From Chloroflexi bacterium RBG_16_57_11 (GTDB lineage: Bacteria > Chloroflexota > Anaerolineae > Anaerolineales > UBA4823), in the NCBI GenBank assembly GCA_001795165.1, contig MGNS01000072.1, forward strand, positions 4,324 through 37,494: DNA of 33,171 nt, read 5' to 3'. Made by a program: the position numbers and the translations under genes. How positions within the stretch are numbered: position 1 is the stretch's first letter; every line of letters starts with the position of its first letter. Positions 7,025 to 15,406 of the stretch are shown here, piece after piece. A model generated the notes under the pieces. It was not told the DNA's origin and did not search any database. It saw nothing but the letters and a program-made list of their open reading frames with translations.

Positions 7025-7717
7025 TTATGGCACCACGTAGTTTGCCCGGACGTTGTTCTGCGCGTCGCGCAGGATCACGGTGGTGCCAGATGTCCACACC
7101 GGCTGGTCCAGCCCCCAATATAGCTCAACCACCGAATTCACCCCGGATCGAGTGTAAACGTTCACTGCACCCCCGGAGAACAGGGTCAGTTGCGGGAATT
7201 GGGGGAAGATGAACACATTGCCTTTGTCATCTTCCAATCTCCAGCCGACCAACGAAAGCTCACCTTCGCCACGGTGCTTGAGTAGCACATGCTCCGTATC
7301 CAGGTCGCCTGCGCCGATCACGCTGTCAATGATCACGCTTCCCTGGGGATCCATCGGGATGCGCAGCACCTCCCCCTCTCCCAACGGCTGGGAGCTTGTA
7401 AAGCCATTCACCGCCACCAGCTCTTCGACGCTGACGTTGTGCTCTGCAGCGATGCTCTCAAATGTATCGCCAGATTGGACCTGGTAGACCGAAAAGGCCT
7501 CGGTAGGAGTGGGCTGGGGAGCCTCAGGCGTGCCCGTAGTCTGGACGATCGGAGTTTCGGCCGGCGGGCGTGAAAGGCTGCTGAGCGCCTTGGGTAATAG
7601 ATTACGTGGAAGAGGTCCGGAATACTGATCCCAGATAAATAATACCCCCAGGGTGGTACAGGCAGAGACGAAAATATTCAACAAAATGTAAAAGGTTAGC
7701 CGCTTCCAGGATTTCAT
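7025..7717 (-). CDS. membrane-anchored LysM and lamin-tail domain protein
   Basis: This 230-residue protein has one N-terminal membrane helix (about residues 7-29), a Pro/Thr-rich linker, a LysM domain (Y-Q-V-Q-S-G-D-T-F-E-S-I-A then V-S-V-E-E-L-V-A-V-N-G, about 77-120), and a C-terminal lamin-tail-like beta sandwich (about 125-230) with V-G-W-R-L-E-D and N-V-Y-T-R-S-G. LysM domains bind peptidoglycan or related glycans, so the protein probably sits on the outer face of the membrane. An extended -10 element lies upstream (7782-7790), divergent from the NYN gene. Confidence 0.82.
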   Translation of the reverse strand: MKSWKRLTFYILLNIFVSACTTLGVLFIWDQYSGPLPRNLLPKALSSLSRPPAETPIVQTTGTPEAPQPTPTEAFSVYQVQSGDTFESIAAEHNVSVEELVAVNGFTSSQPLGEGEVLRIPMDPQGSVIIDSVIGAGDLDTEHVLLKHRGEGELSLVGWRLEDDKGNVFIFPQFPQLTLFSGGAVNVYTRSGVNSVVELYWGLDQPVWTSGTTVILRDAQNNVRANYVVP

Positions 7718-7781
7718 CTCTAGTAAGTATCCTTCACCTTGATCCCTAGAGAGGCAATGCTGGCTTCCCCAGGTTTCGAGA

Positions 7782-7790
7782 ATAATAGCA
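7782..7790 (-). promoter_or_regulatory. extended -10 promoter element for the LysM gene
   Basis: The minus strand reads TG-C-TATTAT (TATTAT at 7782-7787). There is no good -35, as is usual for extended -10 promoters. Confidence 0.4.
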
Positions 7791-7801
7791 CAATTTCCAG
7801 A

Positions 7802-7830
7802 TTGACGGGGGCAGAGTTTGAAACTAAAAT
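7802..7830 (+). promoter_or_regulatory. promoter of the NYN gene, leaderless geometry
   Basis: TTGACG (7802-7807), a 17-bp spacer and TAAAAT (7825-7830) are followed by 6 bp and then ATG 7837. The same spacing is found before dnaX. No ribosome binding site precedes the ATG. Confidence 0.65.
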
Positions 7831-7836
7831 GCCTGC

Positions 7837-8319
7837 ATGCCTTACATCATCGACGGGCACAACCTGATCCCGAAGGTCCCCGGTTTGTCGCTGCAACAGA
7901 TGGACGATGAGCAGCAACTGGTCGAGATGTTGCAAGAATTCTGCCGTCACCAGCGCAAGCAGGTCGAAGTCTATTTCGACAACGCCCCACCCGGCGGCGT
8001 ACGGGCGCGTAACCTGGGCCTGGTAACCGCGCGTTTCGTGCGGCAGGGCACTACGGCCGACAGCGCCATCCGCCGGCGCCTGGCAAACCTGGGACGGGTG
8101 GCCCGCAACTGGACGGTGGTCAGCTCCGATCAGGCCGTTCAAGCCGAAGCACGCGCAGCCCAGGCTCAGGCGATGTCCTCGGAAACATTCGCTCGTTTAT
8201 TGACCCGGGCTCTGGATGATTCCTTGATTGACCAGGGGGAAGCCGCTGAAACCGTATTGAACCCGGAAGAAGTGGATGATTGGCTGCAGCTCTTCGGCTC
8301 GGACGAGAGGGACATTTAA
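7837..8319 (+). CDS. NYN (YacP/Rae1-like) ribonuclease-fold protein
   Basis: The 160-residue product starts Y-I-I-D-G-H-N-L-I-P, the first acidic motif of the YacP-type NYN/PIN fold. It continues with V-E-V-Y-F-D-N-A-P-P-G-G, T-A-D-S-A-I-R-R-R-L and W-T-V-V-S-S-D-Q-A-V, the remaining acidic and Ser/Asp positions expected at the metal site. The Bacillus relative Rae1/YacP cuts ribosome-associated mRNA; a similar RNase role is inferred. Length matches the family. The ATG appears to be the transcript's first codon. A structured element with a terminator follows at 8405-8550. Confidence 0.85.
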   Translation: MPYIIDGHNLIPKVPGLSLQQMDDEQQLVEMLQEFCRHQRKQVEVYFDNAPPGGVRARNLGLVTARFVRQGTTADSAIRRRLANLGRVARNWTVVSSDQAVQAEARAAQAQAMSSETFARLLTRALDDSLIDQGEAAETVLNPEEVDDWLQLFGSDERDI

Positions 8320-8404
8320 TCAGAGCACTAATCGGACAGCTTTCGTCCAATATTTCTAACCGCTTATTAATCCGTACCAGACCAAAATAGGATATATTAT
8401 AGAG

Positions 8405-8550
8405 GCCGACACCTGCCCTCCCTGTTTACTGGTAATAACCAGGTGTCGAGTCACCGGCTTTTAGCTCACAGCACGTCCCCCCCGTGTTGTGCTTCCGGTG
8501 GCCCTCCTTAGACTGCCGGGCGTGTCCCCCCCACGTCCGGCAATCTTTTT
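8405..8550 (+). ncRNA. candidate structured RNA with two identical UCCCCCC hairpin loops
   Basis: Three hairpins follow one another. H1 pairs CGACACCTG (8407-8415) with CAGGTGTCG (8440-8448) and its loop holds CCCTCCC. H2 pairs CACAGCACG (8467-8475) with CGTGTTGTG (8483-8491) around loop TCCCCCC, inside an outer CACCGG/CCGGTG stem (8452-8457, 8495-8500). H3 pairs GCCGGGCGTG (8515-8524) with CACGTCCGGC (8532-8541) around the same loop TCCCCCC, then a T-run. A TATATTAT box lies at 8393-8400, without a good -35. C-rich exposed loops could pair with G-rich ribosome binding sites. It could instead be only the 3' end of the NYN mRNA. Confidence 0.45.
8515..8550 (+). terminator. Rho-independent terminator of the NYN gene / candidate RNA
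   Basis: A 10-bp stem with one G-T pair is followed by AATCTTTTT on the plus strand. The opposite strand has no T-run, so it acts rightward, against the convergent phosphatase gene ending at 8563. Confidence 0.7.
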
Positions 8551-8562
8551 GCCTTCCCACCC

Positions 8563-11500
8563 TCATCCCTCCTGTCGCTTCAACACCAGCAATGTCAGGT
8601 CGTCGGATGGCAAGCCGTTGCCGATAAACTCCTGTACGGCGAGATCAATCTTTTCTAACAGCTGCCCCGCTTCCAGGACACCTTCATCTTGATTCTCACG
8701 GATGGCGGCACTTTCGATCGTCTGGTACAGGCGCAGCTCGCCAAAAACCTCCCCTTGTGGTGAAAACGCCTCCGTCACCCCATCCGTGTATAGAATCAGG
8801 TGATCGCCCGGCTCCAGCCGGGTCTTCCAACCCTGGATATGATTACCTTCCTGCACGCCCAGCGCCATACCGCCGCGCCGGAGCTGTTCGAGTTGGCTAT
8901 TCTGGCCGCGCAGCACCAATGGCAGGTTGTGCCCGGCGTTGGCGAACTCCAGCACACCGGTGTCCAGATCCAACACTGCGTAAAAGATCGTTACGAACAT
9001 CCCACCCTGCGCGTCCGGCACAATAATATCATTCGCCCGTTCCAGTACATCGGCCGGTGAGTCGATCTCTTTTACAGTAGCCCGCACCAATGTGCGCACC
9101 AGGGTCATAAACAGCGCGGCTGGCATACCCTTGTCTGCAACGTCAGCAATGACCAGCCCCAGCCGGTTGCCTGGCAGCTCAAAATAATCGTAAAAATCGC
9201 CTCCGACTTCACGCGCTGTCCGCCAATGCACCTTCAGATCCCAACCCGGCAAATCGGGCACACTCTGTGGGAGGAAGGCGCTCTGAATCTCACGCGCCAG
9301 CTGCATTTCGCGCTCCAGGCGCTCTTGCTCGACCATCTCATGCTGCAAGAGATCATTCTGGATCGCCAGAGCAGCCTGCTGCGAGATGCCCGTGATGATC
9401 TCCAGGCGCTTGCCGCGCAAGCGCCGGTTGGCGTTGCTGGCGCTATATCCCTCCCCGGGCACAGGCTCGGGCTCTTCGATCAGAAAAACGCCTAACACTT
9501 TCCCTTTTATTGAAAGCGGAAAGGCGATCAGCAAACAGGGGGCGTTCTCCAGATAGTCGTTAACTTTATCCGCTTCAGGCGCCGCCAGGTAAGTCCAATC
9601 CTCGGGAACCTGGTCTGAAGCCGAGATCTCGCCCCACAGCGGGTGGGCAAGCAACGTATCTTCGATCAGCACGGTATCGAGCAGAGGGAACTCGCCCAAG
9701 CCGAACGTCGCCGCCTCCGCCGCTCGCGGCAGGCCGTACGATTGCCCCAGCCGGAACATATGCTGTGCTTCATCCCACAGATAAATCAGGGCGCGTTTCA
9801 CACCAACCAGGATCGGGGTGATGCGCACGATCGAGCCCAGGGCTTCATCCAGGTCAGACGAAGAGACCACCGCCTGAGCTACCTGCAGGAGCGCGACAGA
9901 AACGTAGGCTTCCTCCTTCTGTGATTTCTGCAGGTAGATATTATCCACAGCGACCGCAGTCTGGTGGGCGATGCCCTGCAATATCGCCAACCGCTCGTCG
10001 AAAAATGCGTCCAGCGATTTGCCGCTATTCAATACCGGGCTGCTGTAGTCGACCAACATCACTCCCAATACTTCATTGCGTACGGCGAGCGGCACCAGCA
10101 CCATCAGGCCTGTCCGGCGCCGGCTGTCGTCCAGCGGCTCGGGGTAAAGGATGCTGGTCAGGCGCTGATCGTCATCCTCACCATACAGGATCACCGGCTC
10201 GCGCTCGGCGACCAGATGATCGATCGCAGGGACATCGCCTGGGGCAAAACGCCAACGCTCGAATTCCGCCTGCTGTTCGCGGTTGAGCCCGGAGGCTGTC
10301 GCCGGGATGAAATCACCCTCCTCGTCCCGAATATAAAGCAAGCAAGAGCGCACCCCTGCCAGCATGGGCGTGATATGGATCACCGTCGCCAGCAGCTCAT
10401 GTAAATTGGTTAACGATTGGGTCGCGTTCGCCACTTGCAACAATACTGTCGAAACCCAGGCCTGTTCGTGAGCTTCTTCGTACAATCGGGCATTTTGAAT
10501 TGCGACGGCAGCGTAGCTGGCAAACGCCGCGGTCATGCCCCTGGCCTCCGAGCCGTAGCGGCCCGGGGTATGATGTGTCAACACCAGCACACCAAGCGGT
10601 AGCTCGCGGACGCGCAGCGGAGCGGCGATCGCCGAATAATCGAATGGGAACTGCATCGCTCCACCCAGGGGTTCGTGCTCCGACAGGGAGGTCCGTACCA
10701 CCGGCTCATCGGCTCGCAATGCTTCCCGCAGCCAGGTCGAAGCCGCCTGGGAGGTTTCATCCGTAGTTTCCGCGGTGCTGAAAACCAATACCTCTTCAGG
10801 GGTCAGCCCGATCTCCAGGTCGAGATCGCCGGCGCCCAAAACGGCAGCTAGGTGTAAGCTGGGTGAACTTTCCTCGATGTCTTTATCGACCTCTCCATCC
10901 ACCATCCAAATAGCCGCCAGGTCCAATGGCAAATTTTTCCCCAGCTCCTCCAGGATTACCCTCAGCACCTGGTCCAGATCTACATCCGTTGAGAGCAGGC
11001 CGGCCACCTCGCGCACACTGTCAGCCACCCGACGCCGCCAGACTTCCGAACGATAGAGCTGGGCATTGCGCATTGCGATTGCGATATGATCCGCCAGAGC
11101 CTCGAACAGGAAGCGCTCATCTTCCCCAAAGGCATTCGTTTTCTCACTTTGTATGTCCAGAACGCCGAGTACTGAACCGCCAAACACCAGCGGAACAGTC
11201 AGCTCGGAGCGCGTTTCGTCGGGGAGGAATGGCGAGGGCAGGTATCGCGGCTCCTGGCTCACATCGTTCGCCAGTAATGTCTCGCCATGTCTCCCCGCCC
11301 AGGCGATGAGACCCCGTTCCGCATCGAGGTCGAAAGAAAAGTTTTGCTCGCGAAGCTGCAGGCTGCGCTGCCCGCCGCCTGCCTCGTAGAAAATCTTCCG
11401 CCGCCCCGGGTCCACCGAAAACAGGTGAACGAATGGATAGCCAAAGCGCTGATGGATCAATTCGACCACTGCCTCCAGCAGTTGTACCTGATCCAGGATC

Positions 11501-12147
11501 GAAGTGATCGCGCTGCTGACCTCATAGAGCGTAGATAACTGGCTGGCACGACGTTGAAGACGCAACTGCTCCTTGGATAGTCGCAGGCTGGCTTGCAGCA
11601 CCAGGGCTACCTGGATCGCCATCCCCTCCACCAGCTGGATCTCTTCGGCGCTAAATGCTGGTTTGGTGGTAGGACGGACTGCTTGCAACACTCCCAGAAG
11701 CCGATCTGCCTGGCCTTCCGAGCCACGGATCAACATTGGGACTGCACAGGCGTGCGCAGCGCCTCCACCCTCCTCCATCAACCAATAGTTGCCGCTTCGT
11801 GCTTCCTCGCCCAAACAGGGGCGACGCGTTTCCAGGCAGCCGCGCATTAACTCGGATTGCAGGCTGGGCAGCTCAAGCGGGGTCGTTCCCTGCGGCTTGC
11901 CGCTAAGCTGGCTCACGATGTCCTCTGCCAACCATACCGCTGCCTCAGCCTGGACAGCCTGAGCGACGGTCTCCAGGATGATTTTGTTCTGGTTTTTGAG
12001 AATTTCTTCAGATGGATATTGATCGCTAGCGGACTGTTCTACAAGATAGAGCAGTTGCTCCCCCAACCCCAGCACCTGGTGCATTAAATTACCAGCCGAT
12101 ACGCGGCCTTCTATCGGCGCTTGGAAGCCCGGCTGACCGGCGCTCAC
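8563..12147 (-). CDS. multi-GAF SpoIIE/RsbU-type PP2C serine phosphatase
   Basis: This 1194-residue cytosolic protein has about five consecutive GAF-type sensor domains (roughly 35-185, 200-370, 370-560, 560-745, 745-935), a short coiled coil (E-R-E-M-Q-L-A-R-E-I-Q) and a C-terminal PPM/SpoIIE phosphatase (about 945-1190). The phosphatase shows V-G-G-D-F-Y-D-Y, I-A-D-V-A-D-K-G-M-P-A-A, N-A-G-H-N-L-P, Y-T-D-G-V-T-E-A and S-D-D-L-T-L-L-V. Such proteins dephosphorylate an STAS anti-anti-sigma factor when their sensors are triggered. The GTG start abuts the TGA of the upstream kinase gene (GGAGAA 6-7 bp before), indicating translational coupling. The ligands of the GAF domains are not apparent. 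Confidence 0.92.
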   Translation of the reverse strand: MSAGQPGFQAPIEGRVSAGNLMHQVLGLGEQLLYLVEQSASDQYPSEEILKNQNKIILETVAQAVQAEAAVWLAEDIVSQLSGKPQGTTPLELPSLQSELMRGCLETRRPCLGEEARSGNYWLMEEGGGAAHACAVPMLIRGSEGQADRLLGVLQAVRPTTKPAFSAEEIQLVEGMAIQVALVLQASLRLSKEQLRLQRRASQLSTLYEVSSAITSILDQVQLLEAVVELIHQRFGYPFVHLFSVDPGRRKIFYEAGGGQRSLQLREQNFSFDLDAERGLIAWAGRHGETLLANDVSQEPRYLPSPFLPDETRSELTVPLVFGGSVLGVLDIQSEKTNAFGEDERFLFEALADHIAIAMRNAQLYRSEVWRRRVADSVREVAGLLSTDVDLDQVLRVILEELGKNLPLDLAAIWMVDGEVDKDIEESSPSLHLAAVLGAGDLDLEIGLTPEEVLVFSTAETTDETSQAASTWLREALRADEPVVRTSLSEHEPLGGAMQFPFDYSAIAAPLRVRELPLGVLVLTHHTPGRYGSEARGMTAAFASYAAVAIQNARLYEEAHEQAWVSTVLLQVANATQSLTNLHELLATVIHITPMLAGVRSCLLYIRDEEGDFIPATASGLNREQQAEFERWRFAPGDVPAIDHLVAEREPVILYGEDDDQRLTSILYPEPLDDSRRRTGLMVLVPLAVRNEVLGVMLVDYSSPVLNSGKSLDAFFDERLAILQGIAHQTAVAVDNIYLQKSQKEEAYVSVALLQVAQAVVSSSDLDEALGSIVRITPILVGVKRALIYLWDEAQHMFRLGQSYGLPRAAEAATFGLGEFPLLDTVLIEDTLLAHPLWGEISASDQVPEDWTYLAAPEADKVNDYLENAPCLLIAFPLSIKGKVLGVFLIEEPEPVPGEGYSASNANRRLRGKRLEIITGISQQAALAIQNDLLQHEMVEQERLEREMQLAREIQSAFLPQSVPDLPGWDLKVHWRTAREVGGDFYDYFELPGNRLGLVIADVADKGMPAALFMTLVRTLVRATVKEIDSPADVLERANDIIVPDAQGGMFVTIFYAVLDLDTGVLEFANAGHNLPLVLRGQNSQLEQLRRGGMALGVQEGNHIQGWKTRLEPGDHLILYTDGVTEAFSPQGEVFGELRLYQTIESAAIRENQDEGVLEAGQLLEKIDLAVQEFIGNGLPSDDLTLLVLKRQEG

Positions 12148-12669
12148 TCACTTCTCCTTATGTTTTATCATCCGCAACAGATTGCAATTCTTCCCAAGCT
12201 CCAGGTTCTTCATAAAGGAGAACTGGACTTCATCCATCAATTGATAAATAAAATACAGCCCAATGCCGCCCACCTCACGCTCTTCTAGCTCGGCTTTGAG
12301 ATTCGGTTCTGGCACCAGGCTCGGGTCGAAAGGCTTACCGCAATCGATCAACGTCACTTCCAGGTCACCACCAACCATCCGGCAGGTGCATTCGATCTGC
12401 TCCAGGCTTTCTCCCCCATAGGCATGTTCAATGATATTGGTGTAAGCTTCATCTACCGCCAGTTGGACCGCGTAGACCGCGGCCGGCTCCAAGCCGCACT
12501 CCTCCGCAGACTCAGCCACAAATTCTCGTACCCGGTCCAAATTTTCGAACTGCGCAGTTAGAATAATGGATCGATTTGAGCGCACCGATGAACCTGTGAA
12601 AGCCCCAAATTCTGTGCCAGTCTCCTGCGAAATCTCCGGCTGCACCGAATCAGAAAACAGATCAACCAT
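12148..12669 (-). CDS. RsbW-like anti-sigma factor / serine kinase (HATPase_c_2)
   Basis: The 173-residue product carries a GHKL ATPase: N-box D-E-A-Y-T-N-I-I-E-H-A-Y, G1 box D-C-G-K-P-F-D-P, and G2 box V-G-G-I-G-L-Y-F-I. The first 35 residues are a non-conserved tail. Members bind a sigma factor or another target and phosphorylate the cognate STAS antagonist on Ser/Thr. It lies between the STAS gene and the GAF-phosphatase gene. No Shine-Dalgarno is visible before its ATG, and an 11-bp hairpin sits just upstream (12697-12727). No sigma factor gene is adjacent. Confidence 0.9.
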   Translation of the reverse strand: MVDLFSDSVQPEISQETGTEFGAFTGSSVRSNRSIILTAQFENLDRVREFVAESAEECGLEPAAVYAVQLAVDEAYTNIIEHAYGGESLEQIECTCRMVGGDLEVTLIDCGKPFDPSLVPEPNLKAELEEREVGGIGLYFIYQLMDEVQFSFMKNLELGKNCNLLRMIKHKEK

Positions 12670-12696
12670 AAAGTAAGAACACTAATGCTAAAGATA

Positions 12697-12727
12697 GAGG
12701 CTGAAGGCGAAATCTACCTTCAGCCTC
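12697..12727. terminator. strong hairpin between the STAS and anti-sigma genes
   Basis: GAGGCTGAAGG and CCTTCAGCCTC make a perfect 11-bp stem with a 9-nt loop. A T6 run at 12737-12742 follows on the plus strand, the side opposite to gene direction. On the minus strand the downstream sequence is only mildly T-rich. It may attenuate transcription or protect the STAS mRNA end, setting the STAS-to-kinase ratio. Confidence 0.5.
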
Positions 12728-12753
12728 CGTGCGTCCTTTTTTGTTTTCGTCGG

Positions 12754-13089
12754 CTATAACGAGCCGACTGCGTCCAGCACATTGTCGAAGAAGCGGAATA
12801 AAGGCACAAATCCCGCCAACTCCAATGCGTCATAGATGCGCTTGGGGACGGACGCCAGGACAAGTTCGCCTCGGTTATACCGTTTACAAGTCTTCTGCGT
12901 GCTGATGAGCACGCGTAAGCCAGCGCTGGACATAAATTCAACTTCGTCTAAATCCAGGACAACCTTGAACCGGCCTGAGCCGGTGATGTCATCCAGCGCC
13001 TTAGCAAGCTGGGGAGCTGTGGCGCTATCAATCCGTCCGCTGACTTTGACCAGATCGCAATGCCTGTATTGGCTGGGGGTAACATCCAT
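12754..13089 (-). CDS. STAS-domain anti-sigma factor antagonist (RsbV/SpoIIAA-like)
   Basis: The 111-residue product is one STAS domain: V-K-V-S-G-R-I-D-S-A-T-A, then V-V-L-D-L-D-E-V-E-F-M-S-S-A-G-L-R-V-L. The serine pair in M-S-S-A-G-L is the usual phosphorylation site. ATG 13089 is chosen because GGAGG lies 7 bp upstream; an in-frame extension to 13146 lacks domain homology. It heads the operon with the kinase and the phosphatase, so all three parts of a partner switch are together. An extended -10 promoter is at 13149-13157. Confidence 0.93.
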   Translation of the reverse strand: MDVTPSQYRHCDLVKVSGRIDSATAPQLAKALDDITGSGRFKVVLDLDEVEFMSSAGLRVLISTQKTCKRYNRGELVLASVPKRIYDALELAGFVPLFRFFDNVLDAVGSL

Positions 13090-13148
13090 CGGCAAACCTC
13101 CGCTGTTGTCCGGTTTCCACTCGGGAGAAAAAATCCATCCGGGCAAAT

Positions 13149-13157
13149 ATTATAACA
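13149..13157 (-). promoter_or_regulatory. extended -10 promoter of the partner-switch operon
   Basis: The minus strand reads TG-T-TATAAT with a perfect TATAAT at 13149-13154 and no convincing -35. It lies 60 bp before the STAS start codon. Confidence 0.6.
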
Positions 13158-13251
13158 CACCCCGATCTGCGGGCCTTTGTTTCCACACTCAACGCTGTTC
13201 AGAGGTAAAATCGACTTAAGGCACCTCACACCTCGATGACCGGAGAAGCCA

Positions 13252-14544
13252 ATGAAAACGACCTCTCGCTATCGCTGGTTCGTTGTTAGTGTGTTCTTCG
13301 CTTTTATGCTGCTCCACCAGGCCGATAAGCTGCTCATCGGCCCGCTGACCACCCCGATCATGGCAGAATTTAACATCAACCGCGCCCAAATGGGTTTTAT
13401 CACCACTGGCGCGCTGCTGGTTGGGGCGGTGATGTACCCATTATGGGGCTATCTCTACGATCGCTATGCGCGCGCCAAGCTGCTGGCACTGGCCTCCTTC
13501 CTTTGGGGTGCGACCACCTGGCTAGGCGCCATCGCTCCAACCTATCCTACTTTTCTGGTTGCCCGCGCCACCACCGGCATCGATGATTCCAGCTACCCCG
13601 GCTTATACAGCCTGATCTCGGACTACTTCCTGCCTAATGTGCGCGGCAAAATTTATGGCTTGCTTGAGTTATCCATGCCCATCGGCTACTTGATCGGCAT
13701 GATCCTGGGTTTATTTCTGGGTGGCTCGATCGGTTGGCGCGGCGTGTTTTATATCACCGGCGGGTTGGGCATTATCATCGCCGCGGTGATCTTTTTTGGC
13801 GTGCGCGAGCCACCCCGCGGCCAGGGCGAGCCGGAACTGGCCGAGCTGGAGCACATCAGTACCTATCGTTTCAATTGGGAAACCGCCCGAGGCTTGTTCC
13901 AGAAGCGCACCCTGCGAATTCTGTTTATCCAGGGCTTCTTCGGCGTCTTCCCATGGAACGTGATCACTTACTGGTTTTTTAACTATCTGGAAACCGAGCG
14001 CGGCTACAGCCAGGATGCTGTCTTCATGACCATGGTGCTCGCCGTGCTGGTGCTGGCTACGGGCTACCCGTTAGGAGGCGCGCTCGGCGACTACTTCTTT
14101 AAGCGCACACCGCGGGGCCGCGCTCTGGTCGCGATGACCGGCGTCTTGAGTGGCGCGGTCATGCTGACCATCACCCTGGCGGTGCCAAACGACAACCAGA
14201 TTTTATTCGCCATCCTGTTATCGTTGACTGCCATTTTCATACCCATGGCGGCACCGAATGTCGTCGCCACTGTATATGATATTACCCTGCCCGAGGTGCG
14301 GAGCACTGCATTGTCGGTGCAATACTTCATCGAATCCTCCGGAGCCGCCCTGGCGCCGGGCTTCGCCGGCCTGATCGCCGACCAGACCTCGCTGAAGTCC
14401 GCCTTTTTGCTCATCTGTGTCACCACCTGGATCCTTTGTGGGATATTTTTTGCACTGGTCGCTCGTGTTGTGCCTAAAGATGTGCACACCTTGCGCACTC
14501 AAATGCGCCAGCGCGCCGAAGAAGAAAAAGCCATTGCCGCCTAG
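13252..14544 (+). CDS. MFS transporter, Spinster-like
   Basis: The 430-residue protein has 12 predicted membrane helices in two halves. After helix 1 it has H-Q-A-D-K-L-L-I-G-P-L; the loop 2-3 motif is G-Y-L-Y-D-R-Y-A-R; helix 4-5 has A-R-A-T-T-G-I-D-D-S-S-Y-P. G-W-R-G-V-F-Y-I-T-G ends the first half. This layout resembles Spinster-type carriers, which move lysophospholipids, sphingoid phosphates or sugars; the substrate is not known. GGAG lies 8 bp before the ATG. The gene converges with the PlsC acyltransferase (12-bp gap). Confidence 0.85.
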   Translation: MKTTSRYRWFVVSVFFAFMLLHQADKLLIGPLTTPIMAEFNINRAQMGFITTGALLVGAVMYPLWGYLYDRYARAKLLALASFLWGATTWLGAIAPTYPTFLVARATTGIDDSSYPGLYSLISDYFLPNVRGKIYGLLELSMPIGYLIGMILGLFLGGSIGWRGVFYITGGLGIIIAAVIFFGVREPPRGQGEPELAELEHISTYRFNWETARGLFQKRTLRILFIQGFFGVFPWNVITYWFFNYLETERGYSQDAVFMTMVLAVLVLATGYPLGGALGDYFFKRTPRGRALVAMTGVLSGAVMLTITLAVPNDNQILFAILLSLTAIFIPMAAPNVVATVYDITLPEVRSTALSVQYFIESSGAALAPGFAGLIADQTSLKSAFLLICVTTWILCGIFFALVARVVPKDVHTLRTQMRQRAEEEKAIAA

Positions 14545-14556
14545 CCCAACAGCGGA

Positions 14557-15243
14557 TCAGATCGGTTGGACCGCTTCATCCATCATCAAAAGCTCCTTCA
14601 AGCGCGGGTGATCGGCGTATTCGCCGCGCTTCTCCGGAGGAAGCAGCGCAGCGATCCTGCACATGATTTCATCGGTATAGACTTCAAGCGTAGCGTCACG
14701 ATCCTTCTTAGGCAAAGGTGGCAGCCGGAAGGCTCTGCCTACCCGGATCGTAATCACCGTTCGCTTCAGCCGCCGCATGTGCGCCACCACGTTGGCATCC
14801 TCCGACCCAACCAGGGCTACCGGCACGATGGGAACTGCCGCCTTGACCGCCAAATAGCTTGCCCCAGCCCGCGCCTTCTGTAAATTGCCGGTTGGGCTGC
14901 GCGTCCCCTCCGGCGCCAGCACCAGCACACCCCCCTTCTTGAGCCGGTTCAGCATCTCACGAACGGCGCCAAAATCGGCATTAAATCGATCCACCCAAAT
15001 GCCATCGATCTGCTTAACGAACCAGGGGATCAGCGGGATTTTGCGATACTTTTCGGCCACGATCAGGATAATATCTTGCCGCTGGCTGAATTGATAGATC
15101 AGCGCACCGTCCAACCGGCCGATATGGTTGGAAGCCAAAACGAGGCTTTCGTCCAGCGGCGCGTTCTGGCGATCAATGACCTGCAACCTCGCCACCAGCC
15201 GAAATACCAGATTGATCAAAAAGAAAGTGAATTTGCGTCCCAT
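14557..15243 (-). CDS. plsC: PlsC-type 1-acyl-sn-glycerol-3-phosphate acyltransferase
   Basis: The 228-residue product has the glycerolipid acyltransferase motifs. H-x4-D is N-H-I-G-R-L-D-G (about residues 40-47). The substrate motif is A-P-E-G-T-R-S-P-T-G. V-P-I-V-P-V-A-L-V-G is the fourth block. An N-terminal hydrophobic stretch suggests membrane association. It would acylate lysophosphatidate, or a similar lysolipid, using acyl-ACP or acyl-CoA. A promoter with a 17-bp spacer is found at 15279-15307. There is no Shine-Dalgarno at the ATG. Confidence 0.87.
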   Translation of the reverse strand: MGRKFTFFLINLVFRLVARLQVIDRQNAPLDESLVLASNHIGRLDGALIYQFSQRQDIILIVAEKYRKIPLIPWFVKQIDGIWVDRFNADFGAVREMLNRLKKGGVLVLAPEGTRSPTGNLQKARAGASYLAVKAAVPIVPVALVGSEDANVVAHMRRLKRTVITIRVGRAFRLPPLPKKDRDATLEVYTDEIMCRIAALLPPEKRGEYADHPRLKELLMMDEAVQPI

Positions 15244-15278
15244 GTCGGTGCGACCCCGTACGGTAAAGAGGATGATGT

Positions 15279-15307
15279 ATCTTATCTTGTGGGCCGAAAA
15301 ACGTCAA
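15279..15307 (-). promoter_or_regulatory. promoter of plsC
   Basis: On the minus strand TTGACG (15302-15307), a 17-bp spacer and TAAGAT (15279-15284) lie 35 bp before the plsC start. Confidence 0.5.
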
Positions 15308-15317
15308 TCGGTCAATT

Positions 15318-15326
15318 TGGTATAAT
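15318..15326 (+). promoter_or_regulatory. extended -10 promoter for the second MFS gene
   Basis: TG-G-TATAAT has a perfect TATAAT at 15321-15326. It is divergent from and interleaved with the plsC promoter. Confidence 0.5.
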
Positions 15327-15406
15327 CAACTGTTTCTGGAAAGTCCCGCAGCCTTCAATGTGCCCTGGTCTCCCTCCTCACTCAGATAGCCAGTGGGAAT
15401 AAATGA

